A stretch of DNA of 64,000 bases from Pyropia haitanensis. Its lineage: Eukaryota > Rhodophyta > Bangiophyceae > Bangiales > Bangiaceae. The first letter of the stretch is position 1, and every line of letters starts with the position of its first letter. The notes under the pieces are model-generated. The model had not been told where the DNA came from, did no database searches, and saw only the letters and a program-made list of their open reading frames with translations. The translations under genes and the position numbers were made by a program. Where the stretch lies: the NCBI GenBank assembly GCA_008729055.1, contig SDUX01000008.1, positions 2,232,001 through 2,296,000 on the forward strand. Reading direction: 5' to 3'. Shown here one piece after another: positions 42,934-55,848 of the stretch.

Positions 42934-45900
42934 GGCAAACCGCACGGCTTCCAACCAGCCACGGCGGCGACGGCGAATGCGAAACCCGCCCGACCCCCAC
43001 CGCCTTCCCCCCCCCCCCCCACTGCCGCTCCCTGCCCCGGCGTCGGCTGCCACACACACGCACACCCCGTCGACAGTACGCACCGCAGTCCACGGTCAGC
43101 ACGGCCCCACGTCCTCCCCACCCGGTTGCCGCCGCCAACCCAGTGTCGATGGCTGCACCAGCCCTCGCGTCCGCGACGGTGCACACGCACCGCAATCCAC
43201 ACAAGCACCCCCACCCCCACCCCAACGGAACGACGCCACGTACAGCACACTGTCTCCCACCCTGGCCACAGTCAGCAGTCCCCACCCGCCCAACTCACCG
43301 CCCACGCGTCCAACCCCCCCCCTCACACACCACCACCGTGCACTCTCACCCCTGACACGACGTTGCCCCCTCCCCGCCCTCCCCCCCCCCCCCCCCCCCC
43401 CCCCCTCCCTTGTGCACGTCGGGTACGGTGGTGATGGTGGTAGCGGCGTGGGTCGGGACGAACGGGCGGTGGCGCGCCGCGGTGGCAACGACGGCGGTGG
43501 TGGCGGCGGTGGCGTGCGGCCGCTCGTGCGTCCCCCCCGACCCCGCGGCCGCGCGCGCGTACCCAATGCAGCCCCCCCACGCGTGGGCGCGCCCACGCGG
43601 GGCGAGATGCACACGCTACACGCCCCCCACCCGACCAACGGAACACCAAAACACAAAGTGAGCGGCCCGCGGCGGGTGGTGGGCACGGCGCGGGCGGGCG
43701 GGGAAAGCAAAAAAAAGAGGAAAAAAAAAAACCACTACCCACCGCCACGCGCAGCAAGCGGCTGGCGGCGAGCCGAGCCCGTACCCCCACCCCCCCACCC
43801 GAGATCAGCCCAACCGACGCGTGCGGGCGGGGCACCAACAAAATGCCCACACGCGCGGCGTTCCCGTCCTGGCCGCCGCCACCGTCCCCTCCCTCTGTCC
43901 ACCCCCCGACGGCGGTGGGGAGTGACGCCGTCCGCTTCCCCCCCCCCCCCCCCTCCCCGACCCGGCCAGGCTGAGGGACGATCGCCGGGCGCATGCACAC
44001 GCGGCGCGCACACGCGGGCGTGGCGGCGGGGGGGATGACGCGGGCGCCGCGGCCGGGGGCCACGCCGCGGCAGCGTCGGCCAGCGAAAGCCCTTGGCCGC
44101 GCCCCGCAGCCCCGCCGCCCGCCGGGGCTGCTGGGGCAGCGCACCCAGACACGGCTGACTGGGAGGGTGGAGAAGTGCGGCGCGGCTCGCCTCTTTTTTC
44201 CGTCTTTTCGTCCCTTTTCGTGCCCGCCGCGGTGGCGGTTTCCCGCGCACCCCACACTGGCCGGGGGCACGACTCTGTTGGTGCCCGCGCGCGCTCTTGC
44301 TGTCAGGGCGCCAGGAGGGCTCCAGACACGGCGGCGTCGCTGCTGCTCGCCGCGTATTGGTATCCGGTTGGATCATCGAAGCGGGGGCGCGCCTCGCAGG
44401 GCCCGCGGCGCCGCCGTCGACACTCGCACGCGTCCGGCAGCGTCCCGCGCCGAGCAAGCGGATGACAGAACTGGCGGCGACGGGCAGCTTGATTGGGTGC
44501 TGGATCGGAGGAGGCACAGGCCCGACAGACGTACACCGCTCGTCGCGAGATTGTCAGACAGACACTGTGGGGTCGTGGTGCCCTTGCGGGGGCACGGGCG
44601 GGGCTCTTCGCCGGATCTCGGCAGCCGTGCCCAATCAATGATTGTGAAAACTCCTCCACGTAGAAAGCGACAGCGGAGGCCACCGCGCTCCCCGTGCGCG
44701 CACGTGGCGTGTCTCCCACCCCATCTCCGCGCCCAAAAGAGAATGAAAAGGGGCTTTACACAATGGGCACTTGTCAGTCGAACGTGTGCCACCGAGAGGC
44801 TCGGTGAGGACACGTTGACAACCACGCGCATGCCTGAATGGAGCGTGGTGAAACTTGTCAAGTAGCACCCTGCACAAGTCGTTCAGACGGAAGTAACGGA
44901 CTCACCTCGGGGCGTGGGGACACAATTTCAAGCCCGGGATCATCGTTGGATTTTTCGCAGAGATAAGTAAGTATTAACCAGTCGAACCGATCATGTCTTT
45001 TGTGTGCTGTCTCGGGGGGATTCCTCCGCGCTCGGCGAGCCGAGTTGTCCAATGCAGCGTTCTCATTGGCCCTCCGCCTCTGAGTTTTGACATCGAATTT
45101 TTGTTCGAGGACGTCTTTCTTCCCCATCGGACGGCCATTCTGTACCATTGCTGCCGCTGGCCAGGAGCGCGCCGCCCCCTCGTCACGTTGCGGTCGCGGC
45201 GGCGCACGCCCATGCGCGCGGGACATCCGCCCACCGCTGTTGGCCAAGGCAGCGGACGGGGGGCCAAGAACAGTGGTGACCCATGCAAGCAACAAAATCT
45301 TTCGTGGGTGGGACAGATGGAGGCTCCATGGGTGGGTCTTCATCCAGACGCGGTCATTTCATCGCATGATGCAGTCCACGCAGGCACCGCCGGAGGCTGC
45401 CGAGCCCACCTCGCGGCCGCACCACGACCACGGCCCGCGCACGGGAGCTCCCCTACACGCGCTTCACGTGGGAAAAAGAACGGTACGACCTTCTGCAGGC
45501 GGCCCTTGTCTTGGTACAGTTGGTATCCTGGAAGCGCCGCGCGCGTGTGCTCGTGGAGAGGAGCGGACGCAGCGAGGGACGGGGGATGAAGGGACAAACG
45601 GCGTTGATGGCAGCGGCCCTCCCTCCGTTCACCCGGGCTTCGCATGGAATGCTACAAGCGCAGGCTCCTGGCGCACAGGCGCTCGACGCAGCGGGCATGG
45701 CCGCCGTGGCCGTCCGTACCAGCGACTGCTAAAAAATGGTCCCAGTACGCAGCGGACAACAGATGGAACGTCGCGCCCTGTGCTGCGCCCCACCGGTGGG
45801 GGAGTTGGGGAGCGGGAGCGAGTGCCTCCACAGCGTCGACGACGACAGGGGCCCCGCCCCGCGAGCCTCGGCACTGCATACGGACCACGGTGGCGCCGCA

Positions 45901-46034
45901 GGGGGCACGTACGTAGGCAGGACGCGGCCGCGGCTATTCCCAGACTCCCCCCGATTCAGGATTCCGCACCAGGGGATCGACCCAACAGTCCGGGCCCGCG
46001 ACCGCCACAACCGCAGCTGTCTCCGCTGCACTGT
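42934..46034. other. Long intergenic region, no gene assigned
   Basis: C-rich to about 44000 with a C run at 43381-43406 and A runs at about 43709-43731; then more balanced sequence. CCAAT-type motifs in opposite orientations lie at about 45049 and 45065. A frame in phase with the lipase gene is open from 45087, but its composition does not look coding before about 46035. Confidence 0.4.
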
Positions 46035-49000
46035 ATGCATCCCAAACTACCACCGCCCACCGCCCTCTCCCCGAGTCGGCTGGCCGCGCTGCGCCTCCTC
46101 CGCCGTGGCCGGGGGGGTGCCGCTGCGGCGCTGCGGCGCTGCGGCGCCCCCCCCCTCTCCCCAGCCGGGACGGGCCAGCGCCCGGGCGCGCTGCCCGCCG
46201 CCCACCTCCCCCCCCCCCCCCCCTTGTGCCTTTTTCCTCATCCCTCTGGGCCTTCCCCCCCCCGCCCCCCACCCCGCTCCCTCCCCCACCCCCCCCCCCC
46301 ACCTTGCGCCCACGTCTCCCCCCCCGTGTTGGGGGGATTCCCGCCGCCCGACGCTGGCGGCACCTCCACCTCTCTTTTCAACCCCCCTGACCCTCCTCGC
46401 CCCGTCTGGCGGGGTGCCGGCGGGCGAGCGGCGGGCCGCCGGCCCGGCGCGGGGGGCATGGGCGCCTGCGAGGTTGGGGGTGGGGGCGGCGGTGGGGGCG
46501 ACGCGGACGGTGGCGCCGAGGGGGGAGGGGATGCCCTTGGGCTGGGCGGCGAGACGCCGCCGGTGGCGGCGGCGGGGGCGGCGGCCGCGGCGGCGGCGGC
46601 GGTGGCGGCGCCCCCCCCCATCGACCGGGCGTGGGGCGGCTCGGCGCGGCCGCGCGGCGCGTCGCTGTGGGGCACACCTCCACCGGCGGCGGCGGCGGTG
46701 GGGGCGGCCGCCGCCGGTGCCGACGCGGAGCCGCCATGGCGGCCCGACGCGGCTGCCGCCGCCGCCGCCGCCGGTGGCGGCCGCTTTGTGCGCGCCGCCG
46801 GGGGGTCGCCGGGCAGCGCGGCCGACGCGGCGCTGGTGCTGCCGCCCCGCCCGCGCCGGCCGGCGCCGTTGCAGCACGTGGTGCTGGGGGTGGAGGCGCC
46901 CGACGCGGCGCGCCGCGCGGCACAGCGGGCGGCGTCGCTGGGTCGACGGGAGGGGGGGGAAGGCGGTGGGGGGTACGGTGGGGGGGAGCGTGGCGGGAGG
47001 GGAACGGATGGGGAAGGCGGGGGGGGTGGGGCGGGCGACGCCCCCACCGGCCCCTCCCCCAGCGTCGGCGGCAGCGAGCGCCCGCTGGCCGGGCTGATGA
47101 AGCGGGTCAAGCGCGCCGCGACGGTGACGGCGTTCAGCACCGTGACGACGACGCAGGACCACACGCTGATCAAGCTGGAGGCCATCTCCGCGCGCGAGAT
47201 GTGGCTGCTCAACCTCATCCAGGCCGTCGCGGTGCTCTTTGCGCTCGTCTACACCCCCACCGTCACGCTGCTCGCGCGCGGGCCGTGGCGCGCTGCGGGC
47301 TGCACCGCCGCGCGCTGCGCGGCGCGGCACTTTGCGGCGGTGGAGTGGTTCAACCTGGTCTTTTCCGGCATCGTGCTGACGCTCATGGCCGCGTACAGCC
47401 TGTGGTTTGCGTACGTGATGTTTTACCGCGCGCGGCAGCGGCGGCCCGAGGTGCTCTGGGCGTCCATCCTCCTGCCAGTCGTCCTTGCCACCAACAACCC
47501 AGCCTTTTACCTCGACCGCGTGACGGTGCTGGGGGGGGGGCCGTCGCGGGTGGGCGCCTCTGTGCTGGCCGGCGTCCGGTACGTGAGCAACGCGTACGCC
47601 GTGTCGGCGTTTACGCTGTACGTGCTGCTCAAGTTTGGGTCGTTTGCGCGCTCGGCGGGCCTCGAGGACCCCTACCCGCCGCGGTTTTACGCGCTCCGCC
47701 TGGCGGGGGTGGGCGCCGTTTTTTTCGCCATGCTCGCCGTCTGCGGGTCGCTGCGGCTGGAGATGTCTCCGCAGCCGGTGGTGTCGCTCGCCGCCCTCTC
47801 CCGCCGCGGCGCCGCGACGACGGCCACCATCTCGGCGGCGGTCGGCATCGGCGCGCTGCAACTGCTGCTGTTTGTGTTTTTCCTCCTCCAGTACCGCCGC
47901 GCGAGCCGCCGCATCGCGCAGCGGGGGTACGTGGAGACGCGGCTCAAGCACCTCAACTTGCACTTTTTTTTCAGCCACACGCTCCTCCCGCTGGGCACCA
48001 CCCTCACCCTCACCAGCGTGTGTGCCGTCCTGTTCCCACTGGAACTGGTGATTGGAGAGGCGGGGGCGGTGGCGGGGGGGGCGCCCGCCGCCGCCACCCC
48101 CACCTCGCCCGGTCCCTTTTCCTGGGCAGAGACCCAGTCGCTGGACGTGCCGTACTATGCCCGCGCCGGCATTGTGCTCGTCTATTGTGTGTACGCGCTC
48201 ATCGAGACGCGCGTGTCCCTGCCCAGCACGTACAAGCCGACGTGGCTGGAGAAGCAGCTGCTGGAGCGCCTCAGCGGCGGCAACCCCGGGCCTGGCGGAG
48301 CGGCGGGGGGAGGAGGGGAGCTTGGCTTGGGCGCCGCCGCCGCCGCCTCCCTGGCCGGCGCCGCCGCCTTGACCCCCACCGCGGGCTTTGGGGACGAGGA
48401 GGCGGTGACGGCGGCGGAGCTGCCCTTCCTCTGGGAGAATGAGCGGGACGCTGACGGGCGGGAGGTGCCGCAGACGCACAAGCTGGTCATTGAGGAGGTG
48501 GTGCTGCTGTTCAACATGAGCTGGCTCGTCTACCTCACCGACCCTGTGATTGACGCGGCGCTGGGCGACGAGGGCGCCGCGGGCTTTCGCCTTCGCCACG
48601 TGTGGCGGGAGGCCCAGCGGGACCTGGTGGTGCTCGTGCTGGAGCGCGCGGACGTGGTGGTGGTTGCGTTCCGCGGCACCGTCAGCGTGGCCAACTGGTA
48701 CACTAACGTGCGGATATCGCAAGAGCCACACGTGCCGCTGGAGGACCCCCCCTGGCTCCGCCCGCTGTGGCGGTCCCCCGCGTGGGGGGCCAAGCGCCCG
48801 CGGGTGCACTCGGGGTTTTGGATGGCGTACGAGAGCGTGCGGTCCGAGTTGCTGGACGACGTCCGCCGCTGCCTTGCCGAGGTACCCAACCGGCGGGTGA
48901 TGGTGACGGGCCACAGCCTGGGCGGCGCGCTCGCCACCCTCTGCGCGTTTGACTGCCGCGTGCAGCTAGGCCTGCCGGAACTGGACGTGACGGTCATTAC

Positions 49001-50053
49001 ATTTGGGAGCCCGCGGGTGGGCAACCGCGCGTTTACGCGCCGCTTCCTCGCGGCGGTTCCCATTTGCTTCCGCATCATGAACCACTCGGACGGGGTGACC
49101 AACGTGCCGAGCAGCTTCTTCTCTAACTTTGAGCACGTCCCCCGGGGGGTACTGGTCGACGGCTACGGCAACCTGATTATTGACCCGATGTTTGTGGACC
49201 TCAAGCTCTTCCACGGCACCGCCTTCGCGCCCCACCTGATGGAGGGCTACCGTGACAGCCTCAACGCGTTTATCGACACGGCGATTGACTCGCGGTGGGC
49301 ACCCAAGTGGATTGACTTTGACCGCTACGCGGGGTCGGAGGAGTCGGCGACGGCGGCGATGCGGCACGACGCCGAGGCGCTGCGGGACGTGACTTCGTTC
49401 CTGCCCTTTGACAATGACCGGACGATCGGCGCGAACATTGGGAGCGTGCTCACTCGCCTCAACGCGCTCGCCACCGACGCCGTGCGGCAGCCGCTGGAAG
49501 TGGTATCGGAGAGCGTGCGGGAGCAGCGGCGCTCGTTTGCGTCGCGCCGCTCGTCGGTCATGTCGCCCGCCGACGCGGCCGCGGGGGACTGGGAGGGGGT
49601 GGGGAGGGGGTATGGGGGGGGGGACGCCCCGAGGGTGGCGGCGGCGGCGGCGGCGGCGGAGGCGGCGGCAGCGACGGCAGCCGTCACTGGGGGGGCGGGG
49701 AGGGGAGCCTCGGCCGCGGTCGGCGGGGGTCCCGATTACCCCGCATTGGCGGCGGCGGGGGCGGCGGGGAGGGGACCAAGGCGAGCGGGGGAGGCGGCGC
49801 GCCGCCACCGCGCCGCCGAGGGGGCACGTCAGACGGGGAGGAGGAGGCCCTCCCGCCCCGCCACACCAGCCTGTCGGCCTCCTCGGCGGCCCTGTCGGCC
49901 CGCGGCACCCCCGGCAGCGGCAGCGGCAGCGGCGACGGCGCGGCGGGGCGGCCGCCACGCTCGCCGACCGTCGACGCGCTCGTGTCCGAGGCGAGCACGC
50001 CCGACGCGGGGTCGGCCTTTTTCGACGCCCCCCCGCCCGTGGGCCGCGCCTAG
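46035..50053 (+). CDS. Polytopic membrane protein fused to class 3 lipase
   Basis: N-terminal multi-helix domain plus a triacylglycerol/diacylglycerol lipase domain. At least seven hydrophobic helices lie at about 47200-48200, including MWLLNLIQAVAVLFALVYTP, WFNLVFSGIVLTLMAAYSLW, VLWASILLPVVLATNNPAFY, GALQLLLFVFFLLQY and AGIVLVYCVYALIE. The lipase core follows: VVVAFRGTVSVANWYTNVRI, VHSGFWMAYESVRSELLDDV, the nucleophile elbow GHSLGGALA (about 48910), ITFGSPRVGN, the acid in NHSDGVTNVP, and the His in HLMEGYRDSLNAF. All three catalytic residues are visible. The tail is Ser/Gly-rich, and the frame must change in G-rich sequence at about 49614-49770 to reach LVSEASTPDAGSAFFDAPPP and TAG at 50051. 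The ATG at 46035 (MHPKLPPPTALSPSR) is in frame; the ATG at 46458 (MGACEV) is the alternative start. Confidence 0.85.
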
Positions 50054-51551
50054 CCACGTGACGAAAAAAGAAGACGACGCTGACCGGTCAGGTCGGGCAG
50101 TGGTGCCGTTACCGCTACTCGGTGCCCCCTTGCCGTCCTCCCCCTGGCAGCCCCGCTGGTCTTACCACCGTCCGCTGCCCCCCTCTCAGCCGAGCCTTTG
50201 GCGTATGTTCCCCACTCTGCCTCGGGACGGGCAGAAGAGTGCGGCGGGCACACTGCAAATACGCTCCGTCGTCCTGGTTCGCCTCGGCCCAGTGAGTGTA
50301 TCACTGCGCGCACGCGGGACGCACCATAGGAGACGAGGCGGCCTCAGCTGCTGTTGCTGCCTCTTCCACTTGTCTGCAAGCGGATGAATGCACAGCGGAC
50401 ACCTGTCATTCTGCATGCGAAATGAGGGCCGTCGAGCCAGAATTGTTTCCAGTCGGGAGAAAAGAGCACACGCGGGTGTGTTCGTCTGTCGTCCACCACC
50501 CCTCCTGGCAGTGGCCGTGGTCGCGGCCAAGCCGCGGTCTTCCGTCCGTTAGCCGCCGAGGCCGCCGCGGCTGCCGCTCCGTCGTGGCGCTTCCACACGC
50601 AGCATCGACCAATTTGGTCGCTTGGATCCACTTTGCAAGCCGCGTTGCACGCCCAAAATCCCAGACCGCGGACCTGCAGGGTATGCGGTCGGCTGCACGG
50701 TTCTTGGCATCGGTCCTCTGCGCGGCACGTGGCGCCGGCCCCCCCCCCCCCCCCCCCCCCTTCCGCGGCGCAGCCACCACCACCCACGTGACACCCACCG
50801 CGGGCGCTCTCGCCCGCCCCCCGACGGTGCACCGAGACGCGTGGTGGCAGCCGTCGACGCTGGGCGCACGCGCGCACCCCCCCCCCCCCGCCGCCGTCTC
50901 GGTGGGTCACGCGGCGCCGCGCAGCGCCGCCAGCGTGGGCGCGTGCGGCCGCCGCTGGTGCGGGCGTGCTCCTCTCCCCCTGCCGCCGTCGTTGCCGTCG
51001 CCGTCGTCGGCCGCGCCCACGCCCCTCACCTTTGTTCGCGTCGGCCGTTCCTTTTCCCCCCCCCCTTCGGCCGCTCGCCGGTTCGCCTTGGTGACGGAGG
51101 TGCGTCGGCGGTTGTACTACCGACGCGCTACCCCCCCCCCCCCCCCCCCCCCCCTCCTTGCCCCCACACCCCCGCCGCCGCCCTTCCTTCCCTACCTTCA
51201 CAGCCGGTGGTCGTGCTGTCGCCACCGGGTGCGCCGCCGCCGCGCCCGCGCCGCGCTCGCTGCCGCGGCGGCTGGTGGCCGGGGATTGGATCCACCTTGG
51301 CACGTGGGGTGCCTCCCCCCCTGCCACCTGCCAACTACGCCGTGCAACCCGCCCTGCGGGCCCGCCTTCCCCGCCAGTCTTGCTGCCTGCCGACCGGCCT
51401 GCCTTCCTGCTCGCCTGCCTGCCTGCCGGCTGCCCTGCCGTATCTGCCGGCGCGCCTGCTGGCCGCCCTGCCGCTGCCCATCCCCCGCCCGCCCCCTCCC
51501 GGCCTTGCCGCTCCCGCGCCGGCTGCCGGTCCCCCCCGCGGCCGGTTCACC
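50054..51551. other. Intergenic, no gene assigned
   Basis: Balanced sequence to about 50730, then C runs (about 50739-50760, 50878-50889, 51130-51154). No conserved frame. Upstream region of the small membrane protein at 51552. Confidence 0.45.
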
Positions 51552-52244
51552 ATGGCCGCCGCCCTCCCGGTCCACACCGCCAGCCGGCACGCCAGCACCC
51601 GCACCCCACCGCGGTGGGTGGCCCTCCTGGCCGCCGCCGCCACCGTCACCGTCGTCGCCGTGATGGCCACCACCGCCGTGGCCACCGGCGGCGGCGGCGG
51701 CGCGTCGGCGGGGAGGGCGGCGCCACCGCCGCACCACCCCCCCCCCCCCCCCCCCCCACCGGCACGCCCACCGGCGGCACCGGCGGCGGCACCGGCGCCC
51801 CCCCCCCCCCCCCCCCCTCCCCCCTGGGCGGCGGCGCTCCCCCCCCCCTCGCCACCGCCGCCACCGCCGCCGCCACCGCCGCCACCTCCGCCGCCGCCGC
51901 CGCCACCACCGCCGCCGCCCGCGCCATGACGGTCACCCGCGGCGTGGCCGACGCGGCCGCCGCCACCGCCACGGCGGTGGCGGCGGCGGTCGTGGCGCAC
52001 CCGCGGGTGGCCGCCGCCGCCGCGGCGGTGGCCGCGGCGAATGACGCGGCGGAGGCGTGGGTGGCCGCCACGGGCGCAACGCCGTCGCAGCGGGTGGCGG
52101 TCGGCCTCGCCGCGGGGGGGTGCGCGTCACTGGTGGGCGTCGCGGTTGTGGGGGGGGGGGTGCTGCTGGCGCGGCGGCTGGGCGCGGCTGCGCGGGGGGG
52201 GGGGGGGGGTGCGGCGGGTGGGCGCGATGAAAAAGACGCAGTGA
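51552..52244 (+). CDS. Small protein with two membrane helices and Pro/Gly spacer
   Basis: The ATG at 51552 has a good context (TTCACCATGGCC). The N-terminus MAAALPVHTASRHASTRTPP leads to a hydrophobic helix WVALLAAAATVTVVAVMATT, like a signal anchor or transit region. A Pro/Gly/Ala spacer contains long C runs, and the frame changes near 51737-51757. Coding then continues through AMTVTRGVADAAAATATAVA and ANDAAEAWVAATGATPSQRV to a second helix, GCASLVGVAVVGGGVLLARR. The end is uncertain: a second change in the G run near 52195-52209 would give the tail VRRVGAMKKTQ with a stop at 52242. No family is recognised. Confidence 0.5.
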
Positions 52245-52650
52245 GGGGGAGGAAGGGGTGGGGAAGGGGGGGGGGGGGGGGGTGGAGGGGTGTGTGGGGT
52301 GGCCGCGTGTCGTACGGCCGGCCAGGACGGAGGGTGGACGGCGGGGGGGGGGGGGGGGGGTGGAGGGGGAGGGGGAGGGGGAGGTGGGAGGGGGTGGGGG
52401 GAAAAGGCGGCGTAGCCGCTGACGAGGAGTGGAGAGAGGGGAGGGGGCGGAGCCGCCGCCGCCGCTGGTGTGCGCGCCGACGCCCCGTGGGGACGTGCCG
52501 CGCGCCGCCGCCGCCGGCAGCGACGGGCGGGCTCGCTCGGGATCCGCTCCCGCGGCGGCCGCGGCGGCGCGCGCCCCACCCGCCGCCGCGGCGGCGGCGG
52601 TGTGCGCGTGCGCCCGCCGCGGCGGCGGTGGCGGCGGTGGCGGCGGTGGC

Positions 52651-52695
<45 letters not shown>

Positions 52696-53451
52696 GGCGG
52701 TGGTGGCGGTGGCGGCGGCGGTGGTGGCGGCGGTGGCGACCGCGACTGCGCTCCGCGTGCGTTTGGTTTTTGTGTTTCTTTTTTTTTTTCTTTCGGGAGG
52801 GAGGGGGGGATAGATAGTTTGTGGCGTCGCCGCCGGCCGCCGCGGGGGGGGTCGGGCGGCGGCGGCGGCGAGGCGAGGGGGCGGGTGAGGGCGGCGGCTG
52901 AGAGGCCGCGGGGGGGGGGGGGGGGGGGGGGGGTGGTGTGCGCCGGCTGTCGCGGACGTCTGCGTTCACGGGGCGGCCGACACCCCCGCCGCCGCCCCTG
53001 CACGCGTCCCGACCGCGTGGTCGGGGTGGTGGCGCAGCGGCTGTGGGAGGAGCAGCGGCACGCGGGGGAGAGGGGGGGGGGGGGAGGCGCCGCCCGCCGC
53101 CCCCCACCCCGGCCGTCCACCCCGCCGCGGCGCGTCTCTACCCTCCCCGTCGGGCCGTGGCCATCCGGTTGGCGCGTGGTGTGCCGCGTGCGCACCGCCG
53201 CCGGCCGCTGCTTGGGACGGCCCGCGCCTGTGGGCGGCCACCCCGCGGCCGCGGCGGCCGCCGCGACCGCCGACGCCGTGGCCGCCGACGCCGCGCCGCG
53301 GTCCGCGGCGTCGGCCGCCAGCCGTCAGACAGTGCGTCGCCCGTTCCTGTTTGTACGCGGTCCGCCACCCCACCTGGTCCCTCCGCCAACCACCCTTTTT
53401 CTCTCTCTCTCTCACGGGGTCCCCCCCCCCTCCACCCCCCCCACCCAGCGC
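52245..53451. other. GC-rich intergenic region
   Basis: Successive GGAGGG and GGC repeats (for example 52330-52410 and 52610-52740), a T-rich patch at 52767-52795, and a G run at 52911-52932. No conserved frame is seen. Confidence 0.45.
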
Positions 53452-55794
53452 CTACCACTTGTTGGGCAGCCCCTTGCGCGTCTTCTTGACCTGCTGCTTC
53501 CACGTGTGCTCCTGCGCCTCCAAAAACGCGCGCCCCTCGCGTGCCACCGCCGCCCGCGCGGCCGCCGCGACGGCGGCGACGCGCGCCCGCTCCGCCGCCG
53601 CCGCCGCCGCGTCCTTGCGCAGCTCCCTCGCGGCGCCGCGCGTCTCCCGCCGCAGCCGCCGCCGCAGCGCCCGCGACGCGGCCGCCGCGGCGGGCCCGCC
53701 CCGCGACCGCCGCGCGTCGTCGCCGCCGCCGCCGCCGGCGGCGGCGGCGGCGGCGGCGTCCCCGGCCGTCGACCCAAACCGCGGGTTGAGCAGCCGCCGC
53801 GGCCGCGCCGACCGCTTGCGGGTGTAGAGCGCGAGCGGCGGCCGGCCCGTGGCGGCCGCCGCCGCCCAGGTGGTTAGGTCCGCCGCGACGGACCGCGCGC
53901 GGGTGCCCATCGCGGCGACCGCGGGGGGCGGGGGGGGGGTCCCCGGCAGGGACCCAACCGCCGCCGCGAGCGCCGCCACCGCCGCCGCGGCGGGCGCCAG
54001 CGCCACGTCTAGGGCGGGGAGGGTGCCGCCATACGCGGCGGCGTGGAGCACCTCCACCGCCGCGGCGGTGCAGGCGGCAAAGGTGGGCGCGTCGGCGGCC
54101 GCGGCGGCCGCCGCGTCGCGGCCCGCCGGCGGCGGGGCGGTCATGGCCAGCGACAAGGCCGGCAGCGCCGGCGGGCCGTCGTTGCCGCCGCCGTCGCCGC
54201 TGCCGTGGCCGCCGTGGTCGCCGTCGCTGCCGTCGCTGCCGTCGCTGCCGTCGCCGCCAGTCCCGCCGCCGTCACCGTCGCTGCCGTCGCTGCTGCCGTC
54301 ATTGCCGCTGTCGCCATCACCGCCGCCGCCGTCACCACCGGCCGGCCGCGGTGCGGCGGCCAGCTGCGCGGCCAGCTCCGCCACCACCGGCGGCAGCGCC
54401 GAGCGGGCGGTATACGGGTGCCCCCCCCCCGCCCCCGCCCCCCCCCCGCGGCGGCACGCACCACCGCCACCGCCCAGCGGACGGCCTCGCCCGAGTAGCG
54501 GCCCGCCTCAGCGGCGATCCCCCCCCCCAGGCCCGCCGCAAAGGCGGCAACGGCCAGGTCCGCCGCGGTCGCCATCGGCGCCCACGTCAGCGCGCCGTGC
54601 AGCAGGGTAGACAGCGGCGAGCCGACCGCGTGGCCCGCGTCGCTGCCGGGGAAGAGGCGCGCAGCGGCGCGGAGGGCGAGGAGGTCCCCAGCGTCCCAGG
54701 CGGTGGCCAGGCCGGGCCGCCGCCGTGGCGGGCCGGCAGTCCCGCCGCCGCCGCCGCCGCCGCTGCCGCTGCCGCCGCCACTGGCCGGCGGGGGCGCCGC
54801 CGCCGCGGCGGCGAGGAGCGCCTCAAAGCACCGCAGCGTGCGGGCGCGGGCCCAGGCAATGGCCGGCGCCGGGTTGACCGCCGCGAGCGCGTGCACCTGC
54901 GGCAGCAGGTGGTCCACTTCCGTCGCCGCGGCGGCGAGCGCCGCGGCGGGGCGGGTCCCCCCCCCGCCGCCCGCCCGCGGCGACCGCGCCCACCACCGCC
55001 GGTACCGTCGGGCACGGCCGCGGCCGCCGCGGCCGTCGCGGCCGCCGCGGCCGCCGCGGTGGCCGCGAGCGCGTCGAGCCGCGCGAGCACCGTCCGCAGC
55101 AGCCCGTCGAGCCGCCGCGCATTGGCCGCGTCCAGCGCGGGCGCGTAGCAGACGCGCAGCCGTGACAGGACGGTCGCCCGCTGTGCGGGGGAGCGGCCGC
55201 GGAAGAGGGCGGCCAGCTCGGACGCGGACTGGGGGCACGACGCGTACGTGTACGGCACCGAGTCGTCGCCGTCAGCAGCGGCGGCGGCCGCGGCGGCGGC
55301 GGCGGGGGCGGCGGCGGCGAGCACCGCTGCGCCATCCGGCTCGCTGTCGCCGCTGTCACTGTCCGCGGCCGCCCAGCCGTCCTCATCGTCCAGGTCGTCT
55401 CCCCCCCGGTGGCGCGAGTCCACCGCCGTGACACGGCCGGCGGTGGCTCCCTCGTCCCCGCCACTCTCATCGCTGTCCTCATCGGTGGAAAGAAACGTGT
55501 CCGCGTCGCCGCCGTCAATGCTCATCCGCCGGCGGCGGAGCGCCTCGAGCGACCGCAGCCGCTCCGCGTCGGCGGCGGCCGCCTCCTCCGCCGTCGGCAG
55601 CCGCTCCGCGGCCATCCCCCGCTTCTCCGCGTCCAGCTCTGCAATCAGCCGCGCGTACGCCTCGTCGATCGGGCGCGGCGGCGGCGGCACCGCCGCCGCC
55701 GTCGATGACGGCCACGGGGGGGGCGCCGCCGCCCCGGCCGGCCGCGGCAGCCGCAGCGACCGCCCCGGCGCGGCGGCGGCGGTGGCGGTAGCGT

Positions 55795-55848
<54 letters not shown>

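Noticed and set aside
45087..46034. In-frame upstream extension of the lipase gene
   Set aside because: The frame is open, but codon use and amino-acid composition do not look coding and no conserved sequence appears before the ATG at 46035.
46047..48914. Long minus-strand frame opposite the lipase gene
   Set aside because: It is a His/Arg-rich antisense shadow; the plus strand has complete catalytic motifs.
52610..52740. GGC/GGT repeats that might suggest a repeat array
   Set aside because: These are plain trinucleotide repeats without spacers. No CRISPR-like repeat-spacer arrangement exists in the window, as expected for eukaryotic nuclear DNA.
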